Shown here piece by piece: positions 17,883 to 26,203 of a stretch of 64,000 nt of DNA; position 1 is the stretch's first letter, and each line of letters starts with the position of its first letter. Source of the DNA: Caprella mutica (taxonomy: Eukaryota > Arthropoda > Malacostraca > Amphipoda > Caprellidae); assembly GCA_947561585.1 (NCBI GenBank), contig CANNZV010002600.1:27411-91410 (forward strand), written 5' to 3'. The notes below the pieces were generated by a model that saw only the letters and a program-made list of their open reading frames with translations, made no database searches and had not been told where the DNA came from. A program made the translations under genes and the position numbers.

Positions 17883-17971
17883 AGCAATCGTGCAACTCTT
17901 CTCAAATTTGGTTTTAGGCCCCAGACGCTTCGGAGTTTCCTTTCGGACGGTATCTGAGTAGACTAGGCGCT

Positions 17972-18826
17972 ATGTCGAAACTCGGGGCTGCTCTCATCAC
18001 TTTGATCCTCTTGCCGATGGTCTTCTTGCTGGCTCAGCGGCCTGGTGGCTTTGGGGGCGGACGTGGTGGTTGGGGAAGAATACCGGATACGGAAGGAGGC
18101 GGTGACCGCTGGGACGTTGATGCTGATCTTGAAGCAGATCATTTCACTTTCGTACGGCTGCGGCACAATGGAGATGATGATCTGGGCTTCACGGATCATC
18201 CTCGAGCCGAAGCGAATTTCACCCGTCGTCTTCAACAACTGACTTCAATGGAGGTCAATCCAGAATACATCGCCCTGGAGATTGATAATCCGAAGCTGTT
18301 TCAGCATCCCTTCGCGTTCATGAGTGACATGCGGGAAGTGACCTTCAGTGAAGATGAAGCGGAGGCTCTGAGAACGTATCTGACGAATGGCGGCTTTATC
18401 ATGGCGGATGACCAATGGGGTGATCGTGCTTGGGGCTACGTCTCCGATGCGATGAAGCAGGTCTTCCCGGATAAAGAGCCCGTCGAGTTAACTCTGGAGC
18501 ATCCGATCTTTAACTGTGTCTTCAAGTTGCCGTACTTACCGCAGGTTCCAAGTCATGACGCGGCCGAGGAGTGGAAGCGACGAGGGGAGGACAAGCACTA
18601 TGAGACAAAGGGTTTCAAGTATGAAGATGAAGACGCCATGGACACTCCACGCTTCCAAGCTTGGTATGATGATAACGGCCGCATGATGATGCTCGTTTGT
18701 CATAACAATGACATTGCGGATGGCTGGGAAGAGGAAAGTAATAATCCTGACTTCTTTAAGCAGTACTCCGAGAAGTTGTGTTTCCCGCTGGGCCTAAATA
18801 TCATCTTCTACGCCCTGACGAACTAA
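17972..18826 (+). CDS. DUF4159 exported protein
   Basis: 284 residues. A signal peptide or anchor (ALITLILLPMVFLLA) is followed by a Gly/Arg-rich linker (GGFGGGRGGWGR) and the DUF4159 domain: FVRLRHNGDDDLGF near the start, LRTYLTNGGFIMADDQWGDRAW in the middle and LGLNIIFYALTN at the end. DUF4159 has a glutamine-amidotransferase-like (flavodoxin-type) fold and often accompanies MoxR/VWA membrane complexes; none of those genes is adjacent here. The reaction is unknown. The gene is convergent with the PQQ-propeller gene, with a copy of the 47-bp repeat between them. Confidence 0.85.
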   Translation: MSKLGAALITLILLPMVFLLAQRPGGFGGGRGGWGRIPDTEGGGDRWDVDADLEADHFTFVRLRHNGDDDLGFTDHPRAEANFTRRLQQLTSMEVNPEYIALEIDNPKLFQHPFAFMSDMREVTFSEDEAEALRTYLTNGGFIMADDQWGDRAWGYVSDAMKQVFPDKEPVELTLEHPIFNCVFKLPYLPQVPSHDAAEEWKRRGEDKHYETKGFKYEDEDAMDTPRFQAWYDDNGRMMMLVCHNNDIADGWEEESNNPDFFKQYSEKLCFPLGLNIIFYALTN

Positions 18827-18830
18827 CAGT

Positions 18831-18877
18831 GTAGCACGGGCTTCCAGCCCGTGACCCCGGCAGGATGCCGGAGCTAC
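18831..18877 (+). repeat. 47-bp double-hairpin repeat, copy 2
   Basis: GTAGC...GCTAC, with first stem ACGGGC/GCCCGT around the invariant TTCCA loop and second stem CCGGC/GCCGG around AGGAT. It fills almost the whole 62-base gap between the stops of two convergent genes (18826 and 18889). Same length and design as the copies at 4986-5032 and 23394-23440. Confidence 0.85.
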
Positions 18878-18888
18878 CATAGCTGTGT

Positions 18889-20088
18889 CTACGGAAGCTT
18901 CACTGAGACGACATCGCCCCGTGAATTCCTAGCATAGAGGTGGCCTTCGGAAATTGCGGGTGGGGTCCAGCACGTGCCGCCTAGCACCTGAGTGCTGTAG
19001 CTGGGGCTGAAACCTTTGGGCGATGCCGGGGCAAAGAGGAGCTCGCCTCGCTCTGTCAGGACGACGAGCTGGTCCTTCGCTGCGATGATAGAGCCCATGC
19101 CGACGCCTTTCTGTTCCCAGAGGGTGTCGCCGGTTTTCCAGGCGATGCATTTGAGAAGGCACTTGTCTGAGGTAGTCCCTGAGATGCCGTAGAGATGCTC
19201 GCCGATGAGCACGCAGGCGTTGAAGTGATTCTCCATGGCTTTGTTTCGCCAAACCTCTTTGGCGCCTTTGTCATCGATCTTGAAAAGCGCGCTACCAAAG
19301 CCGTAGGCCGAGGAGAGGAACATTTCCTGACCGGAAATGATGGGTTGGGCGGCATTGACCTTGTACTTTGTCTTCCAAGGAATCTTCCAGAGGACTTTGC
19401 CTGATTCTGCGATCACGGCGCTGCAGGAAGCCGGTCCGAAGACGATCAACGCAGCCATTTCGCCTAACTGAATGGGTTCGGGCGTGGCGTAGGCGGCATC
19501 TTCATCGCCACTTTGCCAGAGCGCTTTGCCGGTGGCTTTGTCGAGGGCGATTCCATGGCTGCCGACGTTGAGAAATAAGCGCTCGCCCTGGACGAGTGGG
19601 GCACTGGTGAATCCCCAAGAAGGTTTCTTGAACTTGAGATCGGTGTGAAGGTCGATCTGCCAAAGGATCTTGCCGGTGGCGGCTTCGAACCGGAAGAAAT
19701 GTCCATGCCTCCCTAGCACATAGACGGCATCGCCATCAATGGTTACGGTGGCATTGGGACCGCCATCGTAGAGGTAGGGCCAGGTTTCGCTTTCCCAAGT
19801 GTGTTTCCACGTGGTCTTGCCAGATTTCGTATCTAGACAATAGATGGTGTCTCTATCATTCGCATTGCCTGTGATAAAGAGGCGTCCATCGCTGACGACG
19901 GGACTTGAGAACCCTGTGCCGACATTGTTCTTCCAAAGTGGCTTGAGCGAATCCTCGGGCCAGGCGCCTTCGCTCGGAATGGCTTCTTGGCTGATCCCAT
20001 CGCCTGATGGTCCACGCCATTTATACCAAGATTCGGCCTGAGTGGTGATGGGAAGCGAGAGGAGTAAGGCGAGAGCGTAGGATTTCAT
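18889..20088 (-). CDS. Exported PQQ-like beta-propeller repeat protein
   Basis: 399 residues with a signal peptide (1-18, ITTQAES). The family opening WYKWRGPSGDGIS is followed by seven or eight blades carrying the PQQ-repeat signature in the form 'LDTKSGKTTWKH', 'FEAATGKILWQID', 'LDKATGKALWQSG' and 'WKTGDTLWEQ'. Such proteins are common in Planctomycetes and Verrucomicrobia. They resemble BamB and quinoprotein dehydrogenases, but this single-domain form lacks recognised catalytic residues and is probably a periplasmic binding or scaffold protein. Confidence 0.9.
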   Translation of the reverse strand: MKSYALALLLSLPITTQAESWYKWRGPSGDGISQEAIPSEGAWPEDSLKPLWKNNVGTGFSSPVVSDGRLFITGNANDRDTIYCLDTKSGKTTWKHTWESETWPYLYDGGPNATVTIDGDAVYVLGRHGHFFRFEAATGKILWQIDLHTDLKFKKPSWGFTSAPLVQGERLFLNVGSHGIALDKATGKALWQSGDEDAAYATPEPIQLGEMAALIVFGPASCSAVIAESGKVLWKIPWKTKYKVNAAQPIISGQEMFLSSAYGFGSALFKIDDKGAKEVWRNKAMENHFNACVLIGEHLYGISGTTSDKCLLKCIAWKTGDTLWEQKGVGMGSIIAAKDQLVVLTERGELLFAPASPKGFSPSYSTQVLGGTCWTPPAISEGHLYARNSRGDVVSVKLP

Positions 20089-20101
20089 GCGATTTTAAGA
20101 A

Positions 20102-20135
20102 GCGGCTTCCCGGGGCGTGAGTCAAGCCGCCCCGG
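20102..20135. other. Two overlapping, mutually exclusive stems in a divergent intergenic region
   Basis: GCGGCTT (20102-20108) can pair with 20124-20130, while CCGGGGCG (20110-20117) can pair with 20128-20135. The two stems share 20128-20130 and cannot both form fully. The segment lies between the start of the PQQ-propeller gene and the Hsp70-like gene. It may be a leader structure or simply a G+C-rich palindrome. Confidence 0.4.
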
Positions 20136-20181
20136 AGAGAGAAACGGGTTGTTGCCTCCACGTGGGTAGCTAAACTAAGGC

Positions 20182-22524
20182 ATGCTAGGCCCTGTCCTTA
20201 TGCTCGTGTTTCTGGGGGCCTTCGCGGCGTTGGTTCGCGCATGCAGTGCGAAGCACCTGCGTTTGGATTGGAAGCCGCCATTTGATACTTACGAGACCTA
20301 CGATCTTGAACTTGGGCGAATGCGTCGGCCGTATCTGACTTCGGAGCCGGATGCTGTCTCAGGAGAGTACGAGGCTGTGCTGCATCTGTCGGTGACCTCG
20401 ATGTTCGCTTGGCCGGGATTGCGATTCTTGGCGAGCAAGTTTCGGAGCTTGGCCATCACGTTGGAAAGTGTGGATGGTCCCGATGGGATTCAAATGGCCT
20501 TGGCGGCCGCGCGTGACGATTGGCGGCATTTCGGTCCTGATCAGGAAGCGATGGAAACGACGGTCGATCCGTTCACGCCTTTCGTTCTGAAGCTGTCAGG
20601 CCAGGTTGAGAAGCCGACATTTGTCTCTGCGAGGATCACTGCGGAGACGGTCGATGGGGAATGGCCCTTTGCCTTTCTCGCCCGCAAACTCATCACGAGC
20701 ACACGCTTGCGATTCTTCATTGGGCCGGATCTCGGTGCCACTTGGGTCGGCTTTGATCCGGGTACCTCTGGGAGTTGTATCGCGGCGGGCATTCATGGAG
20801 ATCAGATCATTGTGGAGCAAGATCAGGATCAGCGAGATCGGATCACGCCTTCGCTCATCGTCTTTGGAAGTTTCTGGGAGAGGTCGCAACCGCCTAGCTT
20901 TGCGCCTAACCAGATTCCTGATAGTTGTCGGTTAGTCGGTGCGCGGGCTCAAGCGGACTTTGGCTTGCCAGGCACGGCGTCGTTTCAGTCTTTTAAGCGT
21001 TTTCTAGGTTTCCGTGAGGCGCTCAAGCTTCAGTTTGAGCAAGGGACCTTGGAGTTCGAGGGAAAGGATCTTAGTCGACTGCTAGTGCGTCATGTGTATG
21101 AGAGCTTTGAGGGTCATCTGGAAGAGCGGCACCCAGAGATCACTCTCGGGAAAGGAAAGGGCGCGCGTTGCGTGGTGGCCATTCCCAATACCTTCACGCT
21201 AGCGCAAGCCCAAGCAATGCGAGAGGTGGTGGAGGAATTAGGCAAGTTTGATGAGGTGCGCTGCCTGACCGAAGCGGAGGCTGTCTTCTTCTATCATTTA
21301 AGCCGTTTGCGTGACGTGCCTACGGATCGCCCAAGGACGGTCTTGGTCTTTGATATGGGAGGGTCGACCATGAATGCGACGATCCTGCGCTTCAAAGCCT
21401 TGAATCTCGAAGGGCAGCGTCGGTACAAAGTCGATATCCTGGGGCGGATGGGTTACGGCATCGGAGGGGATGCCATTGACTACTACTTGATCCGGGCGCT
21501 TTGCCGGGCCTTGCGCACTGACTTTGGAGAGGCCTTCCGCAGTTTTGATCCCTTTGCAAAGGGGCTGAGTCCAGAAGAGCACGGAGCACTGAAGCTCAAG
21601 TGGAATCGTGCCGCTGGTGAGATCAAAGTGCGGCACGGGGCGATGATGGCCAAGCGCGAACGTTTGTCGCCTACGGAAGCATTGTTAGATATCATCAATG
21701 ATAGTGTGCTTCAGGGGCGGCTAGAAGGGCTGGAGGTGAAAGAGAATTTCCGCAGGCTCTTTGAAACGAACGCGCCTTGGCCGGAGCATCCTCTGCATTC
21801 GCAGCCTGAGTTATTGCAAGGCGTCTTCATTCCCATGGATGAGTTGGTGCGAGAAGTCGTGCGTTCTATTCCTGGGGTGGATCTGGATGCGGTGATCTAC
21901 TCGGGACGTAGTTGCCGATTCCCTTCCATCACGGATCGTGTGCGTGATGCGCTTCGCAAAGAGGGGAAGAGTCCAAGGGAGATCTTGCTGCCGGATCAAG
22001 ACCTCAAGTCTGCCGTGGCTAGAGGATGTTGTTGGTATGGTTTGAATCACACTGGCATTCTTGTCAGTGCGCCGACGACTGGGGCTGCTTATGGTTTCCG
22101 GCACACGCCGGAGATTGGTCGGGCGGACTTTGTGAATCTCATTCCTAACGGCACTCGATTCGAGCCTCGTCCAGGAAGTGATGCTGTTGATAGCGTGATT
22201 GGAGAAGAGGCCATGCGCCCACCAAGTGCGTTTGCTTTCGATAACCGGCAGGTGGTCTTCTACCAAGTGATGGGTAGCACGAAGTCTCCCTTTGCTGAGG
22301 GGCAGCGGCATCGCGTGACCCCGCTGCTCGCGCTTCCAGTGAGGGATCGGGTGACTAGCGTGCAGTTGCTGTTACGTGAGACGGACACGAGTAGTCATAC
22401 ACTGACATTTGTGCAGGATCCCGATCTGACGCGATCTGGTGATTTAGAATCGCTCTCGTTGCGAGAGCATGTCGATGAACACTTTTACTGGTTTCTCGGG
22501 AGGTCCCATCATGATCTTCGTTAG
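20182..22524 (+). CDS. Membrane-anchored Hsp70-like ATPase
   Basis: 780 residues. A single transmembrane segment (about 2-20) leads to an unrecognised domain of about 165 residues, then an actin/Hsp70 ATPase domain from about residue 188: phosphate-1 FDPGTSGS (191-198), an IPNTFTLAQAQAM segment (about 334-346) like the Hsp70 signature, phosphate-2 VFDMGGSTMNAT (389-400), and an adenosine-type motif VIYSGRSCRFPS further on. The canonical Hsp70 substrate-binding beta domain is not evident in the last 190 residues. No J-domain protein or GrpE is nearby. The ATPase domain presumably lies in the cytoplasm with the anchor tethering it (orientation not certain). It overlaps the next gene by 14 bases, so the two are translationally coupled. 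Confidence 0.85.
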   Translation: MLGPVLMLVFLGAFAALVRACSAKHLRLDWKPPFDTYETYDLELGRMRRPYLTSEPDAVSGEYEAVLHLSVTSMFAWPGLRFLASKFRSLAITLESVDGPDGIQMALAAARDDWRHFGPDQEAMETTVDPFTPFVLKLSGQVEKPTFVSARITAETVDGEWPFAFLARKLITSTRLRFFIGPDLGATWVGFDPGTSGSCIAAGIHGDQIIVEQDQDQRDRITPSLIVFGSFWERSQPPSFAPNQIPDSCRLVGARAQADFGLPGTASFQSFKRFLGFREALKLQFEQGTLEFEGKDLSRLLVRHVYESFEGHLEERHPEITLGKGKGARCVVAIPNTFTLAQAQAMREVVEELGKFDEVRCLTEAEAVFFYHLSRLRDVPTDRPRTVLVFDMGGSTMNATILRFKALNLEGQRRYKVDILGRMGYGIGGDAIDYYLIRALCRALRTDFGEAFRSFDPFAKGLSPEEHGALKLKWNRAAGEIKVRHGAMMAKRERLSPTEALLDIINDSVLQGRLEGLEVKENFRRLFETNAPWPEHPLHSQPELLQGVFIPMDELVREVVRSIPGVDLDAVIYSGRSCRFPSITDRVRDALRKEGKSPREILLPDQDLKSAVARGCCWYGLNHTGILVSAPTTGAAYGFRHTPEIGRADFVNLIPNGTRFEPRPGSDAVDSVIGEEAMRPPSAFAFDNRQVVFYQVMGSTKSPFAEGQRHRVTPLLALPVRDRVTSVQLLLRETDTSSHTLTFVQDPDLTRSGDLESLSLREHVDEHFYWFLGRSHHDLR

Positions 22525-23386
22525 GGTGGCTCGCTTGTGTTCCGTATTTGCCGCAGTGTTGATGGCATCTCACGCTGCCGAGGTTACGTGGACATTACCA
22601 GTCGGTGACCACGTGCAAAGTACGGCCACCGCGGTTGATGATCGCTTCTACTTTGAAGTGGGAGCTTTTGCTGATGGGTTTGTGCCATCGGCTTCGAACT
22701 TTGGACAGTGGTCTGGGAAATGGGTCGCCGTGGGGCGTGAGAGCTACTCGTCGGGATCAGAGACGCTTGTTCAGGGCACTGTCGTAGATGTGATTGCGGA
22801 GGGCTCGCTTGGTTATGTGTGGGGCTACAATGTGGATGAGCCCACTCGTGAGTGGGTGTTGTTTGTAGACTCGTCTTGGACATGGTCGGCATCGGATGTG
22901 GCGTGGAATGTCACGGCTTCTACGACGGCTTTGTTAGGTCAATGGAATGGCACCAGTCTGATCACCGCGCCAGTGGGACTCGCTAAGGATCCAGTGACGA
23001 CGCCGCAGGAATGGAAGGCTTCTCTCTTCATCGCGCCTGCGTTGTTAAACAACCCGTTGATCAGTGGCTGGAATGCAGATCCTGATGGTGACGGATTGGA
23101 GAATTTGTTAGAAATGGCGATGGGAACGCATCCATTGTTGGGCAATCCGCGACGGGAAGGCTTTCCTGTGGGATCGACAAATGAAGTTTCTGGAGTGCTC
23201 TTGCCTAGATTGTCTTTTCAGAAACGGCCAGAGTTGTTGCTTGGCTATGGTGTGGCGGCGGAAGAAGGGGCGGTCACCGTTATTCGTGAGAGCTTGCGAG
23301 AGATCGTAGCGCAGGGGAATCAGCCGATTGCGAACCGCGAAACTCGGGTGCTAACGCTTTCAGTAAAGCTGCTTAGAGAGGACTAA
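22511..23386 (+). CDS. Exported protein with C-terminal Asp-rich calcium-type motif
   Basis: About 291 residues from ATG 22511, chosen because GGGAGGT (22498-22504) lies six bases upstream and the product then starts with a signal peptide (RVARLCSVFAAVLMASHAAE). The body is beta-rich with many Trp and Ser. Near residue 200 is DPDGDGLENLLEMAMGTHP, a dockerin/thrombospondin-like calcium loop that in Verrucomicrobia usually precedes a C-terminal surface or sorting domain. It overlaps the Hsp70-like gene by 14 bases, implying coupled expression and perhaps a client relation (inference). Convergent with the 23512-24366 gene, with the third 47-bp repeat between. Confidence 0.75.
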   Translation: MIFVRVARLCSVFAAVLMASHAAEVTWTLPVGDHVQSTATAVDDRFYFEVGAFADGFVPSASNFGQWSGKWVAVGRESYSSGSETLVQGTVVDVIAEGSLGYVWGYNVDEPTREWVLFVDSSWTWSASDVAWNVTASTTALLGQWNGTSLITAPVGLAKDPVTTPQEWKASLFIAPALLNNPLISGWNADPDGDGLENLLEMAMGTHPLLGNPRREGFPVGSTNEVSGVLLPRLSFQKRPELLLGYGVAAEEGAVTVIRESLREIVAQGNQPIANRETRVLTLSVKLLRED

Positions 23387-23393
23387 CTTTAAG

Positions 23394-23440
23394 GTAGCAG
23401 GGACTTCCAGTCCCTGACCCCGGCAGGATGCCGGAGCTAC
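23394..23440 (+). repeat. 47-bp double-hairpin repeat, copy 3
   Basis: Same design as the copies at 4986-5032 and 18831-18877: GTAGC, first stem AGGGAC/GTCCCT around TTCCA, second stem CCGGC/GCCGG around AGGAT, then GCTAC. It starts eight bases after the stop of the upstream gene and lies between convergent genes. Confidence 0.85.
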
Positions 23441-23470
23441 ATTAGGTCTTCGGCCTGGTGGTCTAGCAAG

Positions 23471-23488
23471 CCTCCGTGTCTCCGTGGT
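23471..23488 (-). repeat. 18-bp dispersed repeat, second copy
   Basis: The complement reads ACCACGGAGACACGGAGG, one base different from 4951-4968. It lies 30 bases past the third 47-bp element and in the same relative orientation as the pair at 4951-5032, suggesting the two words travel or function together. Confidence 0.6.
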
Positions 23489-23511
23489 GAAGCTTTTATG
23501 TGGCTTATCTG

Positions 23512-24366
23512 CTAGAGATTCGGCTGCGAGAAGTAGGGCAGCGCGCTTGTTGCTTGGTCTTCGAGTTCTAACTGAAAGGTAGGCGGTTTCTCGCTCCTAG
23601 AGGCGTCCTGCTTGAAGCGTTCTCGGAACGAGTCCCAATTGAGCTTGAAGTTTCCGTTTACTTTCTCCAGCAGAATGTTGCTTGACCACTTCTTGTTCTG
23701 GTCGATCCCGATTCGAACTCGAGAGAGGCCATTTGGAGACTCTTCACGTTCGATGACCTCAAGGTCTGGTTTGTGGAATGGGGCATAGCTCCATTCGCGG
23801 TAGTGGTCGCGAATCTTTGGGAGATGTTGGCGACTGTCTTTGACGAAAGTGATAAAGCCAGTCCAATTAGATTGTGTCAGGGCTACGCGAGCAGTGGCCA
23901 AGGCTTCGCGTTCCTCGAGATCACACTGGGCGCGGCGTTCTGCTAGGCTTGTTTGCCAGACGCGGTCTGCGGCTTCGCGGTTCGAAGCGATGGAGTCTTC
24001 GAGTTGCACAAAGGCGAAAGCTCCGACAATTAAGCTTGCGGCTACATAAAGAGCTGCATTGAGCATCACCCGTTCGGTTCGTCGGAAGCGGCGGCGTTCT
24101 TGCCAGGTGCGTTCGAGTCTGTCGATGCCATCAAGCCCATGATTGGTGGCCGCCCAGCTCTGCAGAGCTGTCATGCTGAGCGGGTCTTGATTGCCCGGTT
24201 CGTATGGAGTTGGAGCTTCCGGGCGCATAGGCCGTGGATCTGGTGTTTCCTGAAAGAAGGTGAGGAGGGCTTCTTGTTCTTGAGGGCTCGGCTCCGGTGA
24301 GGCGACTTGAGCGCTATCGGCACATAGAAAGGTGCCGGATGGCTGGCCGAGCGAAGTCTGATGCAT
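23512..24366 (-). CDS. Single-pass membrane protein of unknown function
   Basis: 284 residues from ATG 24366; GTG 24378 is also open, but GAGG lies just upstream of the ATG. The N-terminal 100 residues are Pro/Glu-rich and polar, with a helix 'DGIDRLERTWQERRRFRRTE'. One transmembrane segment follows (LNAALYVAASLIVGAFAFV), then a helix rich in Arg and Glu (AADRVWQTSLAERRAQCDLE) and a C-terminal domain that looks like an alpha/beta fold (KWSSNILLEKVNGNFKLNWDSF). I do not recognise it. The polar N-terminus resembles a cytoplasmic recognition tail with an extracytoplasmic sensor, but this is only inference. Confidence 0.65.
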   Translation of the reverse strand: MHQTSLGQPSGTFLCADSAQVASPEPSPQEQEALLTFFQETPDPRPMRPEAPTPYEPGNQDPLSMTALQSWAATNHGLDGIDRLERTWQERRRFRRTERVMLNAALYVAASLIVGAFAFVQLEDSIASNREAADRVWQTSLAERRAQCDLEEREALATARVALTQSNWTGFITFVKDSRQHLPKIRDHYREWSYAPFHKPDLEVIEREESPNGLSRVRIGIDQNKKWSSNILLEKVNGNFKLNWDSFRERFKQDASRSEKPPTFQLELEDQATSALPYFSQPNL

Positions 24367-24386
24367 TACATTCCTCACGATTTATT

Positions 24387-24415
24387 AATTTAGCTATAAT
24401 ATTTATATTTATCAA
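24387..24415 (-). promoter_or_regulatory. Sigma-70-like promoter upstream of the 24366 start
   Basis: On the minus strand, TTGATA (complement of 24410-24415) and TAAATT (complement of 24387-24392) are separated by 17 bases, about 20 bases before the start codon. The surrounding 50 bases are strikingly A+T-rich for this window, as expected for a promoter. Confidence 0.4.
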
Positions 24416-24461
24416 ATCATAATGCTACCAGATGCTGAGAGTTTTGTAGAGATTTGCGAAT

Positions 24462-25475
24462 CTAGGACCGACGAGCTGAAACCCAGTCGAGGACCTGATC
24501 AACGTCTGTATCTGCGAAGGCAGTTGTCTTCATGCAGGTGTCCGGCGAGAGGGCTTCTCGGTGCGCGATTTCCCCTGATTTCCAGATCCAACTGGTTGCT
24601 GGGTAGGGGCCGACTTTACGCGGATCTGACCAAGTATGGATGCCTAACAAGTGCTCTGGTTGGAGCGCCGCAGCCAGATGCATGGGGCCGCTGTCGACAC
24701 TGACGACGGCAGTGGCGCGTCGCAGGCATGCGATGAGCTCAGGGATACTCGTCTTATTGAGAAGGTCCACGCCTGGTTCTGGCAGATTGATTTGCCGGAT
24801 CAAGGCTGGGTCGCAGCGACCTACGAGGACCACGGGAAGGGAGGATCGGACGCAGAGGGCGTTGATTTGAGCGAGCGTGAGCGACTTACCCTCGCCTCGT
24901 GAGAAGGGATGGAGGGCGACAAAGGACGATGGCAGCTCTCGGGAAAGACTTGTTCCAGGTCCTAGCTGGAAAGTGGGAGGCTGGGAGGTATCCGCCCCTA
25001 AGGCGGCGGCGAGGAATCGGTAGCGCTCGACGGCATGGCAGCCTTTCGCCACCTCGACCTTGAAGTTGTGGAAGAGTCCTGCGCCTTCGCGTGCATCAGA
25101 TAGGCCGAATCGTTGGCGCGCGCGGCTGGCCCAAGAAAGGAGCCCACTGCGGAAGAGGCCTTGGAAGTCTAGGCTGACTTGAGCTGCGTAGTCATGGTGG
25201 AGGCTATTCATCCAGCTCAGGCCTTTCAGTCCCCCGAGGATTCCGCGAAACTGGCTGCGCGGAAAGCCGATGGTGCCCTTGAGCTGGGGATGTCCTTCAA
25301 GGAGAGGTAGCCACTCGGTATTGGCTAGCCAGGTGATCTCTAGATCGGGAAAGGATGTCTTAATGTCATGCAGGCTTGGCAGCGTGTGCACGATGTCCCC
25401 GAGAGAACTTGGCTTAATGATGAGCAGGCGGCGCACTTTCGCCAGATCGACTGGGACTTGCTCGACGGCCGTCAC
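24462..25475 (-). CDS. Glycosyltransferase family 9 (heptosyltransferase-like)
   Basis: 337 residues with the ADP-heptose:LPS heptosyltransferase pattern: an N-terminal LLIIKPSSLGDIVHTLPSL motif and a C-terminal nucleotide-sugar site VVSVDSGPMHLAAAL, followed by GIHTWSDPRKVGPY. It would add heptose, or a related sugar, to the lipopolysaccharide inner core on the cytoplasmic face. It is the last gene of a minus-strand envelope run that also encodes Kdo transferase (29608-30927), and starts four bases after the phosphoesterase gene ends. Assignment to WaaC, WaaF or WaaQ is not possible by eye. Confidence 0.88.
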   Translation of the reverse strand: MTAVEQVPVDLAKVRRLLIIKPSSLGDIVHTLPSLHDIKTSFPDLEITWLANTEWLPLLEGHPQLKGTIGFPRSQFRGILGGLKGLSWMNSLHHDYAAQVSLDFQGLFRSGLLSWASRARQRFGLSDAREGAGLFHNFKVEVAKGCHAVERYRFLAAALGADTSQPPTFQLGPGTSLSRELPSSFVALHPFSRGEGKSLTLAQINALCVRSSLPVVLVGRCDPALIRQINLPEPGVDLLNKTSIPELIACLRRATAVVSVDSGPMHLAAALQPEHLLGIHTWSDPRKVGPYPATSWIWKSGEIAHREALSPDTCMKTTAFADTDVDQVLDWVSARRS

Positions 25476-25479
25476 GAGA

Positions 25480-26202
25480 TCACTTGCCGAGGGTGAGTCG
25501 GTTCGCGAGCATCTCGGGTAGGCCTGCCTTGAGAATCTTGTCCTGCGTCTTCTTAATGTCGTAATCCAGACGGCGGATAGTCACGACCTGATTCTCCACA
25601 TCGTAGACTGCGTAGGATGAGCGCCAGTCCCCGTCACGAGGCTGGCCCACGCTGCCTACGTTGATGAAATACTTCTTGGTCTCTTCGAGGCGAATGGAGT
25701 CACCCATCTCAAGGTGGACATTCTGATCCTTCACATAGAAGCGAGGTGTGTGCGTGTGGCCGAAGAAGCAGACCGGCGTGAACTGGTAAGCGAAGCTGGC
25801 CATGGCATCGAACTTGTTCGTCACGTAGTTCCAGCCGGATGGGCTGTCTAGAGTGGCGTGCACGACGGTGAAATCTCTGACTTGGCGAACGAAGCGGAGT
25901 TCTTGGAGCCACTCTTTGTCTGATTCGGACAGCGCTTCTCGGGTCCATTCTAAAGCCCGCTGGGCGAGGGGATTGAGCCCGATGATATCGGTGCTCATGG
26001 AAGCTTCTTCATCGTGGTTGCCTTTGACCACGGGGCAATCGAGCTGCTGCACGACTCGCATGCACTCACGTGGGTTGGCGTTGTAACCGACGATATCGCC
26101 GATGCACGTGAAATGAGTACAGTCTTGATCCGCCGCGTCTAACAGAACCGCTTCTAACGCTTCCAAGTTCGCGTGGATATCTCCGAAGATGGCGAATTTC
26201 AT
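25480..26202 (-). CDS. Calcineurin-like metallophosphoesterase (YfcE/MJ0936-like)
   Basis: 240 residues with the full set of metal ligands: GDIHAN (residues 8-13), GDIVGYNANP, the GNHD motif in VVKGNHDEEAS, and CFFGHTHTPRF. A two-metal centre would hydrolyse phosphodiester or phosphomonoester bonds; the substrate is unknown. Its position inside the lipopolysaccharide/ABC run suggests a link to envelope precursor or nucleotide turnover, but such enzymes are often passengers. A 15-base palindrome lies immediately before the start codon where a ribosome site would be. Confidence 0.9.
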   Translation of the reverse strand: MKFAIFGDIHANLEALEAVLLDAADQDCTHFTCIGDIVGYNANPRECMRVVQQLDCPVVKGNHDEEASMSTDIIGLNPLAQRALEWTREALSESDKEWLQELRFVRQVRDFTVVHATLDSPSGWNYVTNKFDAMASFAYQFTPVCFFGHTHTPRFYVKDQNVHLEMGDSIRLEETKKYFINVGSVGQPRDGDWRSSYAVYDVENQVVTIRRLDYDIKKTQDKILKAGLPEMLANRLTLGK

Positions 26203-26203
26203 C

